Shown one piece after another: positions 39,101 to 51,444 of a stretch of DNA of 64,000 nucleotides (positions are counted from its first letter, which is position 1; each line of letters starts with the position of its first letter). Made by a program: the position numbers and the translations under genes. Under the pieces are notes generated by a model that was not told the DNA's origin, made no database searches, and saw only the letters and a list, made by a program, of their open reading frames with translations. The stretch comes from Nemertoderma westbladi (lineage: Eukaryota; Xenacoelomorpha; Nemertodermatida; Nemertodermatidae), in contig JAUCBJ010008490.1 in assembly GCA_032718475.1 (NCBI GenBank), positions 62,001 to 126,000 on the forward strand, in the 5' to 3' direction.

Positions 39101-42100
39101 ACGGATACTACTGATAAAATCCTAACGGATATATGGATACTACGGATAAAATCCGAACGGATATACGGATACTACGGATAAAATCCGAACGAATATACGG
39201 ATACTACGGATAATCCGAACAGATATACGGATACTACGGTAAAATCAGAACGGATAAACGGATACTACGGATAAAATCAGAATGGATATACGGATACTAC
39301 GGATAAAATCCGAACGAATATACGGATACTACGGATAATCCGAACGGATATACAAATACTACGGATAAAATCCAAACGGATATACGAATACTACGGATAA
39401 AATCAGAACGGATATACGGATACTACGGATAATCAGAACGGATATACGGATACTACGGATAATCCGAACGGATATACGGATACTATGGATAAAATCAGAA
39501 TGGATATACGGATACTACGGATAAAATCCGAACGGATATACGAATACTACGGATAAAATCCGAACGGATATACGGATACTACGGATAATCCGAACGGATA
39601 TACGGATACTATGGATAAAATCAGAACGGATATACGGATAATCCGAACGGATATACGGATACTACGGATAAAATCCTAACGGATATACGGATACTATGGA
39701 TAAAATCAGAACGGATATACGGATAATACGGATAATCCGAACGGATATACGGATACTACGGATAAAATCCGAACGGATATACGGATACTATGGATAAAAT
39801 CCGAACGAATATACGGATACTACGGATAATCCGAACAGATATACGGATACTACGGATAAAATCAGAACGGATATACGGATAATACGGATAATCCGAACGG
39901 ATATACGGATACTACGGATAAAATCAGAACGGATATACGGATACTACGGATAATCAGAACGGATATACGGATACTACGGATAAAATCCAAACGGATATAC
40001 GGATACTACGGATAATCAGAACGGATATACGGATACTACGGATAATCAGAACGGATATACGGATACTACAGATAATCAGAACGGATATACGGATACTACG
40101 GATAAAATCAGAAAGGATATACGGATACTACGGATAATCCGAACGGATATACGGATACTACGGATAATCCGAACGGATATATGGATACTACGGATAAAAT
40201 CCGAACGGATATACGGATACTACGGATAATCAGAACGGATATACGGATACTACGGATAATCAGAACGGATATACGGATACTACAGATAATCAGAACGGAT
40301 ATACGGATACTACGGATAAAATCAGAAAGGATATACGGATACTACGGATAATCCGAACGGATATACGGATACTACGGATAATCCGAACGGATATACGGAT
40401 ACTACGGATAATCAGAACGGAAATACGGATACTACGGATAAAATCCGAACGGATATACGGATACTATGGATAAAATCAGAACGGATATACGGATACTACG
40501 GATAATCCGAATGGATATACGGATACTATGGATAAAATCCGAACGGATATACGGATACTACGGATAAAATCAGAACGGATATACGGATACTACGGATAAA
40601 ATCAGAAAGGATATACGGATACTACGGATAATCCGAACGGATATACGGATACTACGGATAATCCGAACGGATATACGGATACTACGGATAAAATCCGAAC
40701 GGATATACGGATACTACGGATAAAATCCGAACGGATATACGGATACTATGGATAAAATCAGAACGGATATACGGATACTACGGATAAAATCCGAACGGAT
40801 ATACGGATACTACGGATAAAATCAGAACGGATATACGAATACTACGGATAAAATCCGAATGGATATACGGATACTACGGATAATCAGAACGGATATACGA
40901 ATACTACAGATAAAATCCGAACGGATATACGAATACTACGGATAATCAGAACGGATATACGAATACTACGGATAAAATCAGAACGGATATACGAATACTA
41001 CGGATAAAATCAGAACGGATATACGAATACTACGGATAAAATCCGAACGGATATACGAATACTACGGATAATCAGAACGGAAATACGAATACTACGGATA
41101 AAATCCGAACGGATATACGGATAATCAGAACGGATATACGAATACTACAGATAAAATCCGAACGGATATACGAATACTACGGATAATCAGAACGGATATA
41201 CGAATACTACGGATAAAATCAGAACGGATATACGAATACTACGGATAAAATCCGAACGGATATACGGATACTACGGATAATCCGAACGGATATACGGATA
41301 CTACGGATAAAATCAGAACGGATATACGAATACTACGGATAAAATCCGAACGGATATACGGATACTACGGATAATCCGAACGGATATACGGATACTACGG
41401 ATAAAATCCGAACGGATATACGGATACTACGGATAAAATCCAAACGGATATACGGATACTACGGATAAAATCCGAACGGATATACGGACACTACGGATAA
41501 AATCCGAACGGATATACGGATACTACGGATAAAATCCGAACGGATATACGGATACTACGGATAAAATCCGAACGGATATACGGATACTACGGATAAAATC
41601 AGAACGGATATACGGATACTACGGATAATCCGAACGGATATACGGATACTACGGATAATCCGAACGGATATACGGATACTACGGATAAAATCCGAACGGA
41701 TATACAGATACTACGGATAAAATCCAAACGGATATACAGATACTATGGATAATCCGAACGGATATACGGATACTACGGATAATCCGAACGGATATACGGA
41801 TACTACGGATAAAATCCGAACGGATATACAGATACTACGGATAAAATCCGAACGGATAGACAGATACTACGGATAAAATCCAAACGGATATACAGATACT
41901 ACGGATAAAATCCGAACGGATATACAGATACTACGGATAAAATCCAAACGGATATACGGATACTATGGATAAAATCAGAACGGATATACGAATACTACGG
42001 ATAAAATCAGAACGGATATACGAATACTACGGATAAAATCCGAACGGATATACGAATACTACGGATAATCAGAACGGAAATACGAATACTACGGATAAAA

Positions 42101-45100
42101 TCAGAACGGATATACGAATACTACGGATAAAATCCGAACGGATATACGGATACTACGGATAATCCGAACGGATATACGGATACTACGGATAAAATCCGAA
42201 CGGATATACGGATACTACGGATAAAATCCAAACGGATATACGGATACTACGGATAAAATCAGAACGGATATACGGATACTACGGATAATCCGAACGGATA
42301 TACGGATACTACGGATAATCCGAACGGATATACGGATACTACGGATAAAATCCGAACGGATATACAGATACTACGGATAAAATCCAAACGGATATACAGA
42401 TACTATGGATAATCCGATCGGATATACGGATACTACGGATAATCCGAACGGATATACGGATACTACGGATAAAATCCGAACGGATATACAGATACTACGG
42501 ATAAAATCCGAACGGATATACAGATACTACGGATAAAATCCAAACGGATATACGGATACTATGGATAAAATCAGAACGGATATACAGATACTACGGATAA
42601 AATCAGAATGGATATACGGATACTACGGATAATCCGAATGGATATACGGATACTACGGATAAAATCCGAACGGATATACGGATACTACGGATAAAATCCG
42701 AACGGATATACGGATAAAATCCGAACGGATATACGGATAAAATCAGAACGGATATACGGATAATCCGAACGGATATACGGATACTACGGATAATCCGAAT
42801 GGATATACGGATACAACGGATAAAATCCGAACGGATATACGGATACTACGGATAAAATCAGAAAGGATATATGGATAAAATCAGAACGGATATACGGATA
42901 ATCCGAACGGATATACGGATACTACGGATAATCCGAATGGATATACGGATACAACGGATAAAATCCGAACGGATATACGGATACTACGGATAAAATCAGA
43001 AAGGATATATGGATAAAATCAGAACGGATATATGGATAATCCGAACGGATATACGGATACTACGGATAATCCGAATGGATATACGGATACAACGGATAAA
43101 ATCCGAACGGATAAAATCCGAACGGATATACGGATACTATGGATAAAATCAGAACGGATATACGGATACTACGGATAAAATCCGAACGGATATACGAATA
43201 CTACGGATAAAATCCGAACGGATATACGGATACTAAGGATAAAATCAGAACGGATATACGGATACTACGGATAATCCGAATGGATATACGGATACTACGG
43301 ATAATCCGAACGGATATACAGATACTATGGATAATCCGAACGGATATACGGATAATCCGAATGGATATACGGATACTACGGATAAAATCCGAACGGATAT
43401 ACAGATACTACGGATAAAATCAGAACGGATATACGGATACTACGGATAATCCGAATGGATATACGGATACTACGGATAAAATCCGAACGGATATACGGAT
43501 ACTACGGATAAAATCCGAACGGATATACGGATACTATGGATAAAATCAGAACGGATAAAATCCGAACGGATATACGGATACTATGGATAAAATCAGAACG
43601 GATATACGGATACTACGGATAAAATCCGAACGGATATACGAATACTACGGATAAAATCCGAACGGATATACGGATACTAAGGATAAAATCAGAACGGATA
43701 TACGGATACTACGGATAATCCGAATGGATATACGGATACTACGGATAATCCGAACGGATATACAGATACTATGGATAATCCGAACGGATATACGGATAAT
43801 CCGAATGGATATACGGATACTACGGATAAAATCCGAACGGATATACAGATACTACGGATAAAATCAGAACGGATATACGGATACTACGGATAATCCGAAT
43901 GGATATACGGATACTACGGATAAAATCCGAACGGATATACGGATACTACGGATAAAATCCGAACGGATATACGGATACTACGGATAAAATCAGAACGGAT
44001 ATACGGATACTACGGATAAAATCAGAACGGATATACGGATACTACGGATAAAATCAGAACGGATATACGGATACTACGGATAAAATCAGAACGGATATAT
44101 GGATACTACGGATAAAATCAGAACGGATATACGGATACTACGGATAAAATCAGAACGGATATACGGATACTACGGATAAAATCCGAACGGATATACGGAT
44201 ACTACGGATAAAATACGAACGGATATACGGATACTACGGATAATCCGAACGGATATACGGATACTACGGATAAAATCAGAATGGATATACGGATACTACG
44301 GATAAAATCAGAACGGATATACGGATACTACGGATAAAATCAGAACGGATATACGGATACTACGGATAAAATCCGAACGGATATACGGATACTACGGATA
44401 AAATCCGAACGGATATACGGATACTACGGATAAAATACGAACGGATATACGGATACTACGGATAATCCGAACGGATATACGGATACTACGGATAAAATCC
44501 GAACGGATATACGGATACTACGGATAAAATACGAACGGATATACGGATACTACGGATAATCCGAACGGATATACGGATACTACGGATAAAATCCGAACGG
44601 ATATACGGATACTACGGATAAAATACGAACGGATATACGGATACTACGGATAATCCGAACGGATATACGGATACTACGGATAAAATCCGAACGGATATAC
44701 GGATACTACGGATAAAATACGAACGGATATACGGATACTACGGATAATCCGAACGGATATACGGATACTACGGATAATCTGAATGGATATACGGATACTA
44801 CGGATAAAATCAGAACGGATATACGAATACTACGGATAAAATCAGAACGGATATACGGATAATCAGAACGGATATACGGATACTACGGATAAAATCAGAA
44901 CAGATATACGGATACTACGGATAATCAGAACGGATATACGGATACTACGGATAAAATCAGAACGGATATACGGATACTACGGATAATCAGAACGGATATA
45001 CGGATACTACGGATAAAATCAGAACGGATATACGGATACTACGGATAATCTGAACGGATATACGGATACTACGGATAAAATCAGAACGGATATATGGATA

Positions 45101-45582
45101 CTACGGATAAAATCAGAACGGATATACGGATACTACGGATAATCTGAACGGATATACGGATACTACGGATAATCCGAACGGATATACGGATACTACGGAT
45201 AAAATCAGAACGGATATATGGATACTACGGATAAAATCAGAACGGATATATGGATACTACGGATAAAATCAGAACGGATATACGGATACTACGGATAAAA
45301 TCCGAACGGATATACGGATACTACGGATAAAATCAGAACGGATATATGGATACTACGGATAAAATCAGAACGGATATATGGATACTACGGATAAAATCAG
45401 AACGGATATACGAATACTACGGATAAAATCCGAACGGATATACGGATACTACGGATAAAATCCGAACGGATATACGGATACTACGGATAAAATCAGAATG
45501 GATATACGGATACTACGGATAAAATCAGAACGGATATACGGATACTACGGATAAAATCAGAACGGATATACGGATAATCTGA
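36105..45582. repeat. 30/32-bp satellite array, block 3
   Basis: The part to about 39.64 kb duplicates 24.3-27.7 kb. Beyond it, other local higher-order units appear: a 444-bp tandem duplication (ATAAAATCCG after GAACGG at 43111 and 43555; TACTAAGGAT at 43231 and 43675) and a 94-bp trimer (32+30+32 bp) marked by AAATACGAAC at 44433, 44527, 44621 and 44715. The array stops at about 45582. No gene is seen. Confidence 0.96.
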
Positions 45583-45632
45583 AAAAACGAAAATATCGAA
45601 ATTATAAAACTTTAAATAAAATCTAATTTTCC
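45583..45632. other. A/T-rich linker between the two satellites
   Basis: About 50 bp of non-repetitive A/T-rich DNA joins the CGGATA satellite to the 34-bp satellite. It has no recognisable feature and no target duplication. Confidence 0.7.
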
Positions 45633-48600
45633 AGTCAGATAGGTATTATTAGAAGGCACACTTTACATTGAGATAGGTATTATTAGAAGGCACACTTTAC
45701 ATTGAGATAGGTATTATTAGAAGGCACACTTTACATTGAGATCGGTATTATTAGAAGGCACACTTTACAGTCAGATAGGTATTATTAGAAGGCACACTTT
45801 ACAGTCAGATAGGTATTATTAGAAGGCACACTTTACAGTCAGATAGGTATTATTAGAAGGCACACTTTACAGTCAGATAGGTATTATTAGAAGGCACACT
45901 TTACAGTCAGATAGGTATTATTAGAAGGCACACTTTACATTGAGATAGGTATTATTAGAAGGCACACTTTACATTGAGATAGATATTATTAGAAGGCACA
46001 CTTTACAGTCAGATAGGTATTATTAGAAGGCACACTTTACATTGAGATAGGTATTATTAGAAGGCACACTTTACATTGAGATAGGTATTATTAGAAGGCA
46101 CACTTTACATTGAGATCGGTATTATTAGAAGGCACACTTTACATTGAGATAGGTATTATTAGAAGGCACACTTTACATTGAGATAGGTATTATTAGAAGG
46201 CACACTTTACATTGAGATATGTATTATTAGAAGGCACACTTTACATTGAGATAGGTATTATTAGAAGGCACACTTTACATTGAGATCGGTATTATTAGAA
46301 GGCACACTTTACATTGAGATAGGTATTATTAGAAGGCACACTTTACAGTCAGATAAGTATTATTAGAAGGCACACTTTACATTGAGATAGGTATTATTAG
46401 AAGGTACACTTTACATTGAGATATGTATTATTAGAAGGTACACTTTACAGTCAGATAGGTATTATTAGAAGGCACACTTTACAGTCAGATAGGTATTATT
46501 AGAAGGCACACTTTACAGTCAGATAGGTATTATTAGAAGGCACACTTTACAGTCAGATAAGTATTATTAGAAGGCACACTTTACATTGAGATAGGTATTA
46601 TTAGAAGGTACACTTTACATTGAGATATGTATTATTAGAAGGTACACTTTACAGTCAGATAGGTATTATTAGAAGGCATACTTTACAGTCAGATCGGTAT
46701 TATTAGAAGGCACACTTTACATTGAGATAGGTATTATTAGAAGGCACACTTTACATTGAGATAGGTATTATTAGAAGGCACACTTTACATTGAGATAGGT
46801 ATTATTAGAAGGCACACTTTACATTGAGATAGGTATTATTAGAAGGCACACTTTACATTGAGATAGGTATTATTAGAAGGCACACTTTACATTGAGATAG
46901 GTATTATTAGAAAGCACACTTTACATTGAGATAGGTATTATTAGAAGGCACACTTTACAGTCAGATAGGTATTATTAGAAGGCACACTTTACAGTCAGAT
47001 CGGTATTATTAGAAGGCACACTTTACAGTCAGATAGGTATTATTAGAAGGCACACTTTACATTGAGATAGGTATTATTAGAAGGCACACTTTACAGTCAG
47101 ATAGGTATTATTAGAAGGCACACTTTACAGTCAGATAGGTATTATTAGAAGGCACACTTTACAGTCAGATAGGTATTATTAGAAGGCACACTTTACATTG
47201 AGATAGGTATTATTAGAAGGCACACTTTACAATCAGATCGGTATTATTAGAAGGCACACTTTACAGTCAGATAGGTATTATTAGAAGGCACACTTTACAT
47301 TGAGATAGATATTATTAGAAGGCACACTTTACATTGAGATAGGTATTATTAGAAGGCACACTTTACAGTCAGATAGGTATTATTAGAAGGCACACTTTAC
47401 ATTGAGATAGGTATTATTAGAAGGCACACTTTACATTGAGATAGGTATTATTAGAAAGCACACTTTACATTGAGATAGGTATTATTAGAAGGCACACTTT
47501 ACAGTCAGATAGGTATTATTAGAAGGCACACTTTACAGTCAGATCGGTATTATTAGAAGGCACACTTTACAGTCAGATAGGTATTATTAGAAGGCACACT
47601 TTACATTGAGATAGGTATTATTAGAAGGCACACTTTACAGTCAGATAGGTATTATTAGAAGGCACACTTTACAGTCAGATAGGTATTATTAGAAGGCACA
47701 CTTTACAGTCAGATAGGTATTATTAGAAGGCACACTTTACATTGAGATAGGTATTATTAGAAGGCACACTTTACAATCAGATCGGTATTATTAGAAGGCA
47801 CACTTTACAGTCAGATAGGTATTATTAGAAGGCACACTTTACATTGAGATAGGTATTATTAGAAGGCACACTTTACAATCAGATCGGTATTATTAGAAGG
47901 CACACTTTACAGTCAGATAGGTATTATTAGAAGGCACACTTTACATTGAGATAGATATTATTAGAAGGCACACTTTACATTGAGATAGGTATTATTAGAA
48001 GGCACACTTTACAGTCAGATAGGTATTATTAGAAGGCACACTTTACATTGAGATAGGTATTATTAGAAGGCACACTTTACAGTCAGATAGGTATTATTAG
48101 AAGGCACACTTTACAGTCAGATCGGTATTATTAGAAGGCACACTTTACAGTCAGATAGGTATTATTAGAAGGCACACTTTACATTGAGATAGGTATTATT
48201 AGAAGGCACACTTTACAGTCAGATAGGTATTATTAGAAGGCACACTTTACAGTCAGATAGGTATTATTAGAAGGCACACTTTACATTGAGATAGGTATTA
48301 TTAGAAGGCACACTTTACAGTCAGATCGGTATTATTAGAAGGCACACTTTACAGTCAGATAGGTATTATTAGAAGGCACACTTTACATTGAGATAGGTAT
48401 TATTAGAAGGCACACTTTACAGTCAGATAGGTATTATTAGAAGGCACACTTTACATTGAGATAGGTATTATTAGAAGGCACACTTTACATTGAGATAGGT
48501 ATTATTAGAAGGCACACTTTACATTGAGATAGGTATTATTAGAAGGCACACTTTACATTGAGATCGGTATTATTAGAAGGCACACTTTACATTGAGATAG

Positions 48601-48792
48601 GTATTATTAGAAGGCACACTTTACATTGAGATAGGTATTATTAGAAGGCACACTTTACATTGAGATAGGTATTATTAGAAGGCACACTTTACATTGAGAT
48701 AGGTATTATTAGAAGGCACACTTTACAGTCAGATAGGTATTATTAGAAGGCACACTTTACATTGAGATAGGTATTATTAGAAGGCACACTTT
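45633..48792. repeat. 34-bp satellite array, block 1
   Basis: This block holds about 93 monomers of exactly 34 bp built around GGTATTATTAGAAGGCACAC. Two main monomer types differ in one segment (TTACATTGAGAT against TTACAGTCAGAT) and are interspersed. A higher-order period of 544 bp (16 monomers) is shown by rare variants: GAAAGCACACT at 46910/47454 and AATCAGATCGG at 47231/47775. The array is interrupted at 48792 by the BEL/Pao insertion and resumes at 55221. Confidence 0.97.
48788..48792. other. Target site duplication ACTTT, left of BEL/Pao element
   Basis: ACTTT at 48788-48792 is repeated at 55221-55225 on the other side. Joining the flanks restores a normal 34-bp monomer (CACACTTTACATTGAG), so this is a true 5-bp duplication. 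Confidence 0.92.
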
Positions 48793-49051
48793 TGTCCGGA
48801 ATATTTCGGAATCCCGGGCATCGAAAATATCACAGACCGAAAGAAAACATGTATTTCTTGCTTGCTAGTATATTACTCAGTTCGTATATATATCAGTATA
48901 TGATAGGATAACGTACATACATAAATGTCAGATAACACAAAACTAAAACAGTAAAACTAAAAGCACAGTGTACTCTACTGCCGTACTGCCTGACTGAACT
49001 ACCAACTGAAAGCACCCAGCTGATCATCCTAAATACAGTATATTTGGGACA
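48793..49051 (-). repeat. BEL/Pao 3' LTR (259 bp)
   Basis: Ends are TGTCC and GGACA (inverted). It differs from the other LTR at two positions (CCCGGGCATC against CCCGGACATC, and ACTGCCGTAC against ACTGTCGTAC). The 125 bp between it and the pol stop (49052-49176) is 3' untranslated sequence. Confidence 0.94.
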
Positions 49052-49176
49052 CACTGGGCCCCAGAGAAAATACATATTTGCACAACAGATACTTAGCTTC
49101 ATGGATAAGACAAAACTAGTAAGACACAAATATGTTTACATAGAAATTTGATTAAAAATATCTTTCAAATATAAAT

Positions 49177-51444
49177 TCAATCGCTTTCACCTTCACTTTC
49201 ATAGACTTGCATAATTTTACGTCTTGCGTCAATAGCAGCTTTACGTTTCGGTCGAACTACATTAGCTGTTTCAACAGTAGTTTCGGTCGAAGTCAATGTG
49301 GGTGTAGGGTCATGAACATCAGGGCACTCCAAGGGATAAAGACGCTTGATTGGCCTTACACAACTACCATTCTTAGTCCTTAATGTCACTGATCGTACAT
49401 GACCATCTATACCTTTATGTAACTCGATGACCTTTCCTAATGACCACTGCATACGAGGTATCTTGTCACCAATCAATACAACATCGCCGATATTTGGAGA
49501 TCGTATAATTTCCTTGGCTGTACCCCGATGAAACTCGCGTAATGTTGACAAATAATCCTTATTCCACAGACACCATGCTCGATTAAGAATGTTCTCAAGA
49601 TATTGATGGCGTTCGATTAGCCCCTCTCGAATTCCGAACGGAGGATCATTATTCAGATTGTTACTCTCTTCAATATCGACAGGATATCCTGAGATGCGAT
49701 GTCCGATGAGTAGCATAGAGGGTGTTAAGGGTTCTACTTCCCCAACGTTAGAACTAACATAGGTTAATGGCCGGTCGTTCATCATTGCTTCAACCTCTGT
49801 TGCAATGGTCTGCAGAGCCTCGAAATCGATAATGCGACGTCCTAATGCCCTCTTCAAAATACTTTTCCCTATTCCGATCAATCGCTCGTAGAGCCCTCCA
49901 AACCAAGGAGAATACGGAGGGATGAATTCCCAAGAACAACGTTGTGATAAGAGGTAACTCTGAACTGATGATTCACCTTGTAAGTCTCGTAAATCTAGGT
50001 CAGCACCAATGAATGTGGTTGAATTGTCACTTATAAAACGCGACGGACATCCTCTACGCGCTATAAATCTACGTAGCGCACATAAGAAAGTTTTGACTGA
50101 ATTGTCCCGTACGACTTCCCAATGGACAGCCCTAGAGGAAGCGCACGTAAAAAGAACAAGGTATGCCTTAACAATTTTGTTGCATTCTTCCACTTGTAAA
50201 GCGCCTGTATAATCAACACCAGTTGTGTTGAAGGGCCGAGACACCTGGACACGATAGGCAGGTAAGGGAGGAATGGGAACTGATGAATAAGACGGTCCTT
50301 GAACACGAATGCAATTTTTACAACTACGGACTAAGGAGTTTACTCTCTGTCTGATACGAGGAATCCACCAGTTTTGTCTAATATGCATGATAGTCTGAGA
50401 ATCTCCCACATGCATGTGACGATAATGGAAATCCAAGATGATTAAGTCGGTAATCCTATGTTTAGAAGGCAACAAAATTGGAAATTTCGTGTTCCAATTT
50501 AAATCAGCGTAATCAATGCGACCCTTACTACGAATTATATTAGTGTCATCTAAGAAAAGTTGTAGTTGTTTTACAAGCACTGGTGTTCGTCTACAAACCA
50601 TGGGCTTATTTCCCTTTGTCGTAAGGAAATCCAAGACTTCAGTGAAAGTCTCACGTTGGATTCTATGTACCCAATAAGTTTCGGCTGCCTTAATGTCATT
50701 AACACCAAGAACAGGAGCAATATTACAATAAGAGCTACCGTGACATTTGAGATTACGGACGAATCTCAGAATCCAGGCAGATACTCGTAATAGACGACTG
50801 TAGTCGCTATAATCGGCTGGGTTTAAGACATCGGTAATAACATCCCTTTCTCCATCTCCAAGAATGCTGGTAATCTTATCGTTGTCGTTCTTCTCAGCAT
50901 CAATAAGGTTACTAGCAACAGAAGCTATTACCACGGAATTTGGCCAACGGGTACAATCTGGTAACCAATCTGGGCCATATTTCCACAAATCAGAAATAAT
51001 AAACTTGGAATAATTGATACCCCTTGTTAAAAGATCACTTGGATTGTCATTCGTACCCACATGTTTGAATGTAGTAGTAGGTAGTAATTCTCTAATTTCT
51101 AAAACTCGATTACGTACATACGGTTTATCCAGTTTGATTGACTGTAACCAACATAGAGCAATAGTGCTGTCAGACCATAGGAAAAGACAACCGCATAAAA
51201 ATTCCTTGTAATAAATATTAGAAACGTAAGTTAATAGTCTAGCTCCAACTAAAATGGCAGTCAATTCCAACTGCGGCAAAGTGAGGCTGCCACTGGCTAA
51301 ACGTTCAACACTCTTAACCGGAGTAACACGTGCCTTGGCTGTTACTAAAGCAGAACCATTGCTGTTAACCATGTAAACAACGGCACCATAAGCCTTAGTT
51401 GATGCATCACAAAAGCAATGAAAATCAGTTTCGTCTGATAGTGA
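49177..51444 (-). pseudogene. pol: BEL/Pao RNase H, integrase and C-terminal domain
   Basis: The frame resumes after the TAG at 51445 and is open through 49177; the first ATG is at 51372. RNase H blocks come first (CDASTKAYGAVVY, LELTAILVGARL, WSDSTIALCWL, NPSDLLTRG). Integrase follows with an H-H-C-C zinc module (HMHVGDSQ ... CKNCIR, about residues 316-356 from 51372), then D in TTGVDYTG (about 388), D in FISDNSTTF (about 448) and E in LYERLIG (about 495). The C-terminus (GDVVLIGDKIPRMQWSLGKV, RPIKRLYPLE) matches DUF5641, typical of BEL/Pao. The catalytic residues are intact. Loss of linkage to RT by a single nonsense codon is the only visible break. Confidence 0.92.

Larger units (their letters stand above)
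17550..39640. repeat. Tandem duplication of a ~12-kb unit (satellite + Gypsy element)
   Basis: Unit A (about 17.55-27.7 kb) and unit B (about 27.7-39.64 kb) carry the same order of rare satellite variants on both sides of the Gypsy copies. The left-flank offset is 10154 bp at several markers (ATATAAGGAT 18625/28779; ATACTAGGAT 17974/28128 and 18995/29149; GGATATCTGG 19363/29517). Inside the element the offset is 11766 then 11770 bp, and in the right flank it is about 11894 bp (TACGGTAAAA 27341/39235). The jump from 10154 to 11766 is explained by one deletion of 1613 bp in unit A with one filler base. Unit edges are approximate because they lie within satellite. Confidence 0.88.

Noticed and set aside
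1-45582. Telomeric repeat array
   Set aside because: The 30/32-bp unit has no TTAGGG- or TTAGG-type motif and contains internal transposon insertions; it reads as an internal satellite.
48893-49129. 78-codon minus-strand open frame across the BEL/Pao LTR
   Set aside because: It overlaps the LTR and 3' untranslated region, has no homology that I recognise, and its counterpart in the other LTR is not extended the same way; not an env gene.
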